A DNA stretch of 28,217 bases from an uncultured Slackia sp. (lineage in GTDB: Bacteria > Actinomycetota > Coriobacteriia > Coriobacteriales > Eggerthellaceae), in the NCBI GenBank assembly GCA_900553775.1, contig USEZ01000010.1, positions 1 to 28,217 of the forward strand. Reading direction: 5' to 3'. This document shows, in pieces, positions 25,701 to 28,217 of this stretch. Below the pieces are notes generated by a model. That model did not search any database. It worked only from the letters and a program-made list of their open reading frames with translations, and was not told where the DNA came from. A program made the translations under genes and the position numbers. Position 1 is the first letter of the stretch; each line of letters starts with the position of its first letter.

Positions 25701-28217
25701 GTGAGCATGCATGAATACGACCCCGCGACCGACACGGTGGACGCCGAGGTCGCCCTCGATGCCGACGGCGCGCCGGCCGAGGCCGTGACGGGCGACGACG
25801 GGGCGTTCTCGTTCGCCATGCCCGCATCGCGCACGTACGTCGCCAAGGCGGAAAACCTCAACGAAGGCGACGACCCCGATGCGGCTGGCGGCAGGTTCCT
25901 CAAGCCTACGCCGTACCTGCATGCGAACGATCCGCTTTCCGGCAAGACCGACAACGACATAGCCGCGCTGCACGGCGAATTCGCCACGGCGCCGTTTGAC
26001 TCGCAGCCGCCTATCGAGCCCGCCGCGCAGCAGGGCGGCATGGACAGGCCGGTCTATGCGACCGACGGCGATCGCGCGTCGGGCTACGCGATGCGTGACG
26101 CGCTCGCGTTCGGCTTCGTGGATTCCGCCAAAGGCTTCGTCGGCGATACGGTGTTTGAAGACGCGAACCGCGACGGCGTGCGCCAGCTCGACGAGCCCGG
26201 CATCGCGGGCGTCGAGGTGACGCTCGAGCAGTACTGGTGGAACGAAGACGCCGCGGAAGGCGCCGGCGCCTGGGAGCTCGATCCCGACGAGCCCGTGCGC
26301 ACCGTCGAGACCACGGATGCGGGCGTCTACGTCTTCGAGGCCCGCACGGCCTACGTGGACGGCGACGGCGCATCGCATCTGCGCGGCTTCAAGGTGCGCA
26401 TCGACAACGACGACCTGGTGCGCCACGGCGTCGATGCGGGCCATGCGTGGGTCGTCACGCACCGAGACACCGGAGGCGACGACGAGGTCGACTCCGACAT
26501 CGACCGAGCCTGGGCGGATGCGGGCGTCGCCGACGCCGCGCCTCATGACGCGAACGTGCGCACGCGCTATCTGACCGACGAATGCATCGCGATCGCCGAG
26601 CGCGCCGACGAAGACACGCCCGCCGACGCGATGGTCGAAGGCCCGGACGGCGCGATGTACGACGCCTCCTCGGGGCTGTCCGACTTGACGTGGGACGCGG
26701 GCCTTGCGGCCGTGCCCAAGTCGACGCTTGCCGGCTGGGTGTTCGACGACGGCGCGGCGAAAGGCGGCTCCGACGCGAAGAATCGCTACGACGGCCTGAA
26801 CAAGGCGCTTGTCCACCAGGGCATTCCCGATCAAGAGGTGCGTCTGACGCAGTGGTATCTCATGCCGTCGGGCGACGGCGGAGCGCCTTGCTGGGTCCAG
26901 AACCGCAACTTCGGCAAAGACGATTTCACCTCGTATTACGACAACGGCATCACGGCGCGCGACGCGGCCTCCGACGGCACGGGCGCGGTCGTGGCGAAAA
27001 CCAACCTCGACGGCATGTACTTCTTCGACCACCTGCCGACGTGCTACACCGACCCCGCCACGGGCGAGTCGTACCTGGCGTCGTACCGCGCGGCCTTGGT
27101 CGACCTGGAGGACGGCTACCTGCTGACGCGCTATCACGCGTCCGACTTCAACGACGTGGGCATGCCGGTGGATGCGACCACCTACGACTCCGACGCCGCG
27201 GCGCGCGACTACGCGGGCGACGGCGAGGCGCTGACGGGCAAGGGCGGCATGTTCGCCCTGCACGAGCAGGAAGGCTTCGATGCGGCCGACCCCGAATCGA
27301 CGGTGCGCGCGAACGACCGCATCGTGCTGGCGGGCAAGGTCGACTCCGATTCCGGCTCCGCCGCCGACGAATGCCGCGATGCGCTCTTCATGGCCGAAAA
27401 CCCCGAAGACGAAGGGGCGTTCTACGACCCGCTGACGGTCCATCTCGACGCCAACGGCGCCGCGCGCAAGGGCGCGGGCGACGTGGGCCAGGTGGCCGAG
27501 CGCAAAGGCTCGATCGAGGGCCTGGTGTGGAACGACGCCGACGGCGACGGCGTGCAAAATGAAGAGGACGGCCTGATCGCCGGCGCTTCCGACGCGCAAG
27601 ACCCGGGCATCAACGGCATCGCGGTGACGCTCGAGCGCTATGTCGCCGACGGATCGGGCGCCTGGAAGCCCGACGAGGGGTTCGCGCCTCGGACGGCCGT
27701 CACGCAGGCGGCTTCCGATACGCGCCTGGGCGATGCGTCGCGCGAGCGCAACGGCGTCTACCGCTTCGAAGACCTCGATGCGTATAAGAAGGAATCGGAC
27801 GGCAGCTATACGGTCTACGCCTATCGCGTGCGCCTGGCCGATCCCGACGCCGTGTATGCGGCGCATCTGGCGAGCCCCATGCGCGCGGGCGACGATCCGC
27901 TGCGCGATTCCGACCTTGAGACGGCGGGCTCCGCCGACGCTTTGATGGATACGGTCGAGGGCGGGGAATACATCGTCTTGCTGGACGAGGCCGACCCCGA
28001 CACGCCTTCGGCGAACGAGGCGCCCGCGCCCGCAGACCGCCGCGCCGCCGCGACGGCGAAAGAGGCCTCCGACGGCACGGGCGCGGATGCGTCGCAGCGC
28101 GCCGACGAAGGCCGTCGCGCGGGCGATGCGTCGTACGAACCCGTCGTCTACGACGCGGCGCAGGTCGTCGACCATGCGGGCAACGACGCCGGCCTGATCG
28201 ACCCGCCCGCCGCGTCG
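10281..28217 (+). CDS. Giant secreted surface protein, C-terminal part in the shifted frame; open at window end
   Basis: Downstream of the G9 tract, one frame has no stop codon up to base 28217 (5,979 codons from the first in-frame ATG at 10281). It is the true continuation of the gene at 6544; the ATG at 10281 has no Shine-Dalgarno and is only a formal start. Contents in order: the rest of R3, repeat R4, a diverged fifth unit (VPYDRDFSLWATFGN near 11412), then thousands of residues of Tyr- and Asp-rich beta modules. Among these are DUF11- or isopeptide-like modules such as NYGDRTLDGVEMVYVMPRGVEP (near 18220, split here by its pattern) and YERTVIYDVLP (near 24005). Two disordered linkers occur, Gly/Glu-rich (about 16965-17130) and Ala/Asp/Ser-rich (about 20565-20960). 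At least five SdrD-like B domains follow (24792-27866). No cell-wall anchor is seen, because the gene leaves the window. Confidence 0.88.
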   Translation, partial: MAPAHFKADGLQFKEDLSGKKIGFEIEQITISSDFIKHASGMSIEITTADGNAYRYDEASLKDFLAQNGDIVIGREHFGNGYVTRFDIFMDSFDGNVPADEERVFVEALGTTSCMGEYDFSGEFKTEYDPALGVGDVWASSNARISVEPAVPQMNALAWATLDDGNIQTGSSVTAAYGREFSGYRFEASNESESVMAPARFSASGLEFEGRPSDGELVGFDAAYIKLSKLFLERATTPSLTLHTLEGDIALSSQDLASIDPDEAGDVVVRMADVAPDKHLTGFDIDMASFASVSADERVSSFIELAGVPRSIDSFTMNAQFATAYSEGLGLPQASVGGSARIDVKAPTPIVHAYGKYVDQPVATKSAMNSTDGDQIQISVPYDRDFSLWATFGNEGYIALDDVDIEFRLPLSHENGIAQEDGTEISAITGFHATEFVASRQFMESFAQHGTIEFYDFSDAKTPKLTLTPIGDTGAFTDGTTLYAPDSDTGSLTVSESALRDAGVIDLSRVVLKQWKNMAAHTPDADRTVGFRGFADNAFDTSRTMDVSLVDWFDGGRAFDAASKAGFVPLHAQRDGRWSFAASDSALFYVSKMYFDTLANSAYKDRGDTDARYGHVSSAVRKESRTFGNDTLELGYKAQGSFTADFRQITASWNEKPHSTSERWDTSIMGSSGSNGMAYPYARLLSSKTYNTAAEAVITQVLPSDYFDAYYVKIRPEVMSYIEDIEVTYTDGTVWHADQALWTVGGNALEHDENGQAYYRLNLLKPSDGTDAGAFVPDVSDDKDAYFRDAFDDYAEDDFYTEDDSAPGAYQTPVVKQVRYTIDINRNQYADDAHTAAAGTDFGIQAYADLNTAALAQFEVTGRFYKDDGRSTSAANQKVTVDLKIGGEQGGGRHAREAVSRYEGASHDKRSSWSYHDEYSVYSNGYRYWYPNMVGHNAADSRVDVIFDGNFVAKGIEDSIVQGDYGDEHATFADDYYFDVGFERAHITLGRYGRWSDYPAEYNYSYVDSRSGDDWSGNVSFADKVKLSDDLPVCRIHPDYGYYGFLTTGFEVVGGGSGSVLDHAESIELHTVEATEASETPRRTIVIAAADLRAHLNAQGNALISFKIPGEEPAPEMAGENPYVVELEENEFVGSYDIVMKHWQGDGDYAAETGAFTSYDAERSGAWSDLDVRTYGRPYIYKNQTPTAVGDAMNYASATGYRNWNPGVGYVSSNFDAGGTGVGSHYNKDGAYYLGYLLPYSVGYKITGANGSDDTASIFDYEDDNNTPSTLDYEVYFWNKPDENQGDRRSSHVTSASLKAEDSHGMYRMQHIYIPRAFVELAGNDDFESWFRVARVTFVMNGKTKSYTLQELVDLGVLSAYDEKEYVIDVESLMRKDATSLAPEGLVQSYRMSSATDTLTNVPTDKDVWYSKAAVKSVTLDFEAVAPQFDKGETLLDGGQYLSPDKQNGYAFRYDGVCVDRTMDDFKASHDADDGWNHSSTPTFGKMQRTNSASMLQYLTCVSVQTNDPNHDVMKEEPGTDRNQWASMKNLRARMDVSMVRGKKVQLNGNATTVFAYDLNNAAATDAYDSTNGSNSIADPSSFAPAAGAGTNIANADLFAGDYVDYELDVASAAVHEGKSVSLQHVDMRFEVPEGQRIVGWEIVENSTNIPDDQITARLVESDDENGDGAQHSSIACLPNVNYTRLDAASQSASQTGDESYDYNRNLVLSVGDFDESDPRSTSLAPGTALKIRVVTQMTDRIAGHDADAYNTTDNEAFNSSADNPAYAGRYLTANFYAVAKPMHGYAQYDLAGFGGNDNYANKSDSGTISRDSTLVAYKRNRGVDVLFDGWSTFGSHVHTDNVFDSHSSSGIAISAAFTSANDGSPHTSDADPMQLTVSNIRNTTSHAAAMTVTVDFMTTSSDGSLHRGFELTQSPKIAASSTEVLQENGAPVDVRYPAGLAENAPRTPVLVEYFDTAQPDGGAWVTEDRLAAGVEMLSSDRPTDPDGSLTHNKFKNVTQVRWTYFDMPANSFDRASDGSQAATASPTALEDVALVGVGRFADTRPDGNSASEEADRFAATYRVDLGFIHNHHENDSVGLGADGVLQQGRFPEAMEHGPVLTKWYEEAQTGITVYRRTPVMQFQTQAFQTQDQAAASYSSSAKQKLNYIPGERFFYKDSLVNMKRGTNDGASALEGELYNPVVYERIPADYLDLVGADGASDMLEAGMLHVRWTDAEGNDVLEDRITYIPEAPEQPGEGAEGVEGEGTGEAAGGSEGSNEGAENGGNAGQDALGAEQSEPKRAELKVERVSSTQAPDYGGAMTYTKTPLSMMDSAAPGKKPFADIDPRAQDVSAQTRFDLYRISFIHEDGTPIRMEIGDTIEVWFEVEAAVDGLPRTWLDQDGDLGTDADRSPAYFPRIGEYYVDSSFVNGMGEGFGSNGYSGVVRIGNENKLMDMDSLLHEAAFTGDLPAQSDLWEMLDSTYTFIPGAASWGSRGSSGNDRVFLNDDMRTENNVQMVRYTPRRGAADGLPGDVLLVTPGTSADNSSYSEYYDRDFNVFVTEPRTTLEDNGKSPTPLVWSQTRMRLRSAWLASSSRMMSTERSTYKDKRVYLPSGNSNTVRDPHEEFYYESEGAYGSLHSNKGIVFNRYEDALQYNQDFTARLEALNYGDRTLDGVEMVYVMPRGVEPAFAEGTDLSAISEGSVLPASVLDVRAGVLSQAAWNGDRTQDAALTDEFDVIDESAYEVEVVQTPYGAYRGYDAPSDSQDPASYYEGASLPTAVQDLSADSSGSTYESVAAASADGESESYAKSSQPWVLKITVKQNLGKWFGRAADSTDADTSDADAYTNGGYKIDVDIPAHVFANNVSGEWHDRLLVSPWDAPASAKASPASSYYHVLDIDHFEGRGAADSSKHDTQVLGMDYNWSIGWNYEDPKWVLTYGSPNMPFVGGHTVQNHSATVADSAPSGKAAEDDFAAAGVDLSQADKGGSDKRIWAATGASAVQRQPFVRTWGTVGDNGATGTVDEYYLDAEFDRVQLNIHVENRYWLDELEWDDPAYYSYRRNLHTYATDGGAMGDLVLPVVTAVLPEGIAPVDAEGRAYPADGATYAVDAADWSVSTATPNDYVDDANALAGNDAAYQGLFDVFVSCETFPREDDPSQTCERYVLRFVAKGEGFDAADGAIAKGNSEARIPSGGLTTFKIDVRSVAAPQPDETHEEAAAAYENIYSYVSSKMDGYRFLTDVDIEGNPYQVGSQAYRESYRAPNNDYRLDASYNDGDYVKRGVVPADVLTDGCVGEDGVVKDHTALGAVSNSLPGFQYDYYELDSSVGASVEDYTFRGRLALQDVEMEPFSAEPGGADGSSSDGDTPADAPSLLALLDGDGEQQYVEPFARNATGRADSAIDEGVFSTLKLRAAYPRLIASHAVEFNPETDRPGLEVEGALGTGEREQGAFTADIAADGVSASAGDAAADLEGTTESASSADAPADEAADNSADNNGAQSNMPESDGSLYSDASQPGASDSDAQAEDAPAAPDAEGVHDAAAESTGGDEPAPTAEELPATMVGEMDGAKEGSHIDRTGAVSKDDVPDEGEQETLSGEPLQYGDTPWYAVKIENKPLNAQDYAYTGAIMHAKLRFVVKLPRNVSFYDEETLTSENYHESDQFVLEYQVSDDAEPLVLTPAQLREQGWHIDFVKVPDWGSDDFSNPDYAKPDVDDLDDLPVENVKPKDHDGEMLIVEVAAPSDADDDEFARYDTLLDAMCAGVHADGYFATGSSMTLKLKTRIDNVGPEGDVSLDAYGSAEEAPTTEEELDQQFKQWASERSFSYVSAEQTDGAWIDAWRHASVRDDGSVEVLEPKPVFPADGPGPRPLSVFDSVFNEQDPHQFGYVELFDESEGAQDGAPVDIDGDGTADDVFAHARSGRFPIAMPKATARIDTEALRPLVGNPDLGVDVVDDPYLKGEQGILLDQAVNGDAAVESFMVDWQMPLRATVKPIAGDAPNEGAMVDPRITSIDVGVWEVPGADAAENPDDPDNQGIGAEEAVRLKDIEDHLRVYVLARVLPRDKAESNELYEGDAAFMRPGTSAERDDFAGAGAGRWVMIGSQNGYAVSDKTNARIDIKNEEVQGRLDDDDVIRQIRWVVKAADPAVKGMEALEEDALSHDYPVPPGFRLAVDALPDDPAHPETLGSQEADEVDAGRTNVGWTPQKDKNGDFVYDDKGALKTIPATEKPESLTKNAAGASILTVINGQKDPLHLNHFAYASARFDDTKFACTERSRAGFYRNPEQPYLEIGLSQAYFEGASNSGYSWASDFKIDTNNSLMMKYQLRLTNMSSDRLAEVGIEDDVDTASNPDMSIMFPFVEDLPTEAAEFYYVPWAEVDESHPLDAAYSTSKGEDGSPAANLNESKVMWTYHIEEEGESFRADGVSMDDPFIGGDIAQKDQLGPNLLQDRKYMAWNFSGVLMPGQTVVLDVMMPIRAGQGSSSVNSSLLNCIGYVHKDGRFRPYVPQVQDSVNGIVGWITDARDANLDGDINQTLLDIQLEALSFKDNPTIEQTKVSSSDLASYYDGTFGGPVPVPEGTDYEYQARLSNRHNAGSAGLYERTVIYDVLPHEGDARVTPSSTGERVARDSQWNGWLKSFDDIELRTYTPSDGVDPERYDVLDENGCDIWVGPFARDGQGGFVPLGVDSLPATDGLKDEKAIKEWVTARYADPSILEGEHFVRLSEMKAYAAAHPEREEALLKGVRAIWAQAKGAVEPPASGRIELVYQMRAPLNLPVFAGDVSQGGSDADAARGLDEAAAAAELGAQQDDERATAPADAGSPWAGEVQWNTFLRKVGNEDSGKVLHIGENGKAGAYVNAPSGRGYIGDYVWHDADWNGVADDTANGADDYRASANGRRLLAGVDPATGERFTSGEKLVDLDYDGVADDPGIDGVKVELLNEYEQPVNRDGQAVKFVEGIGQAGEGLWVQCDPVTGDPLLNDQGSYIVAPAGGPYVYTTEQDYYGNAGYFVFSNLAPTGSQQSPGAPATPKYRLRYTFPEQYRNYALTKLETGSGLEEGAASVGVQPRRIAADDGSCAQLVAVTEPFEVKALDEADQHAYDDAAASYDVGVALPVRLGGLTWRDDMLAQAGPDGSLASEPVDGWVDEQRPDAEGEAGADEARLANMRVSMHEYDPATDTVDAEVALDADGAPAEAVTGDDGAFSFAMPASRTYVAKAENLNEGDDPDAAGGRFLKPTPYLHANDPLSGKTDNDIAALHGEFATAPFDSQPPIEPAAQQGGMDRPVYATDGDRASGYAMRDALAFGFVDSAKGFVGDTVFEDANRDGVRQLDEPGIAGVEVTLEQYWWNEDAAEGAGAWELDPDEPVRTVETTDAGVYVFEARTAYVDGDGASHLRGFKVRIDNDDLVRHGVDAGHAWVVTHRDTGGDDEVDSDIDRAWADAGVADAAPHDANVRTRYLTDECIAIAERADEDTPADAMVEGPDGAMYDASSGLSDLTWDAGLAAVPKSTLAGWVFDDGAAKGGSDAKNRYDGLNKALVHQGIPDQEVRLTQWYLMPSGDGGAPCWVQNRNFGKDDFTSYYDNGITARDAASDGTGAVVAKTNLDGMYFFDHLPTCYTDPATGESYLASYRAALVDLEDGYLLTRYHASDFNDVGMPVDATTYDSDAAARDYAGDGEALTGKGGMFALHEQEGFDAADPESTVRANDRIVLAGKVDSDSGSAADECRDALFMAENPEDEGAFYDPLTVHLDANGAARKGAGDVGQVAERKGSIEGLVWNDADGDGVQNEEDGLIAGASDAQDPGINGIAVTLERYVADGSGAWKPDEGFAPRTAVTQAASDTRLGDASRERNGVYRFEDLDAYKKESDGSYTVYAYRVRLADPDAVYAAHLASPMRAGDDPLRDSDLETAGSADALMDTVEGGEYIVLLDEADPDTPSANEAPAPADRRAAATAKEASDGTGADASQRADEGRRAGDASYEPVVYDAAQVVDHAGNDAGLIDPPAAS
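10734..11324 (+). repeat. Tandem adhesin repeat R4 (diverged)
   Basis: Fourth unit, 591 bp, all in the shifted frame. It keeps FSGYRFEASN, VMAPARFSASGLEF and FDIDMASF, and the closing ARIDV junction, but lacks the Cys-containing strand of R1-R3. The next segment (from 11325) still shows a faint match (VPYDRDFSLWATFGN), suggesting a fifth, decayed unit. Confidence 0.72.
16962..17130 (+). other. Gly/Glu-rich low-complexity linker within the giant protein
   Basis: About 55 codons composed mostly of Gly, Glu, Ala, Ser and Asn separate a module with a VVYERIPADYLDLV strand from the next beta module. It is probably a flexible, disordered spacer. Confidence 0.7.
20565..20960 (+). other. Ala/Asp/Ser-rich low-complexity linker within the giant protein
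   Basis: About 130 codons dominated by Ala, Asp, Ser, Glu and Pro, without hydrophobic strands, lie between two structured regions. The composition resembles the stalk that follows the signal peptide. It is probably an extended, acidic spacer. Confidence 0.7.
24792..25343 (+). other. SdrD/Cna-type B domain 1 in the giant protein
   Basis: It opens with GYIGDYVWHDADWNGVADD and has GIDGVKVELLNE after an insertion. It closes with the typical GYFVFSNLAPTG and YRLRYTFPEQY strands. The DADWNG loop resembles the calcium-binding loop of staphylococcal SdrD B repeats. Confidence 0.8.
25545..25910 (+). other. SdrD/Cna-type B domain 2 (degenerate) in the giant protein
   Basis: The opening GGLTWRDDM lacks the DxDxDG loop, but the central MRVSMHEYD strand and the closing TGDDGAFSFAMPASRTYVAKA follow the B-domain pattern. 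It is a plausible diverged copy. Confidence 0.55.
26127..26408 (+). other. SdrD/Cna-type B domain 3 in the giant protein
   Basis: This is the clearest copy. It has KGFVGDTVFEDANRDGVRQ, an EPGIAGVEVTLEQY strand, TTDAGVYVFEA, then GFKVRIDN. The spacing of DANRDG and GIAGVEVTL is that of a canonical SdrD B domain. Confidence 0.85.
26721..27134 (+). other. SdrD/Cna-type B domain 4 in the giant protein
   Basis: It has STLAGWVFDDGA, then GIPDQEVRLTQWY, then TNLDGMYFFDHLP and a YRAALVDLEDGYLLTRY ending. The acidic loop is replaced by a longer insertion, so calcium binding is less certain here. Confidence 0.75.
27504..27866 (+). other. SdrD/Cna-type B domain 5 in the giant protein
   Basis: It opens with KGSIEGLVWNDADGDGVQNEEDG, a near-perfect DxDxDG loop, continues with PGINGIAVTLERY, and closes with RNGVYRFEDLDAY and YRVRLADPD. 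The array may continue beyond the window. Confidence 0.83.

Noticed and set aside
22989..28175. A 1,728-codon open frame on the minus strand, opposite the giant adhesin gene
   Set aside because: It is an antisense shadow caused by GC-rich codon bias. The protein is Arg/Val/His/Gly-rich without domains, while the plus-strand frame shows clear B domains.
1..28217. Transposons, integrases, CRISPR arrays, tRNA or rRNA genes
   Set aside because: I found no transposase or integrase motifs, no regularly spaced short repeats and no tRNA-like TTCGA arms in a cloverleaf context. The only regular repeats are the protein-coding units of the adhesin.

Overview
The window is GC-rich DNA from a Gram-positive-type bacterium. 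Three things point towards the Actinomycetota class Coriobacteriia, probably an Eggerthellaceae relative: the GC-rich codon use, a groES-groEL operon with a CIRCE operator, and a secreted giant surface protein with SdrD-like B domains. This placement is an inference from sequence style, not from a phylogeny.

Layout. (1) 188-3294, minus strand: a three-gene polar amino acid ABC importer, transcribed lipoprotein binding protein -> permease -> ATPase. A promoter candidate lies at 3522-3551 and overlaps one arm of an 11-bp inverted repeat. The permease is unusual because it carries a signal sequence and an extra extracytoplasmic domain of about 150 residues. (2) 3295-4055: a roughly 760-bp divergent intergenic region. 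It holds an AT-rich block, a terminator-like hairpin with no gene in front of it, and a promoter plus CIRCE operator. (3) 4056-6067, plus strand: groES and groEL, closed by a clear intrinsic terminator. (4) 6134-6543: a GC-rich spacer, then a promoter candidate and a structured 5' leader with three hairpins, one possible pseudoknot and a 14-codon upstream ORF. (5) 6544 to the window end, plus strand: one giant secreted surface protein gene of at least 7,224 codons. It is still open at base 28217.

The main discovery candidate is in the giant gene. Its reading frame is broken at a run of nine G residues (10236-10244), inside the third of four tandem repeats of about 193 residues. As written, translation stops at 10389 after 1,281 residues. 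One more G, or two fewer, would join this piece to an 18-kb open frame that has no stop up to the window edge. The aligned repeats indicate that a G7 tract encodes the length-matched protein. This is what a slipped-strand phase-variation switch for a surface adhesin would look like. A ribosomal or transcriptional slip, or a homopolymer sequencing error, are the competing explanations.

The repeat region also has much lower G+C than the sequence just before it, which suggests a separate origin for that segment. The C-terminal visible part carries at least five SdrD/Cna-type B domains with DxDxDG calcium-loop motifs. The anchor lies beyond the window.
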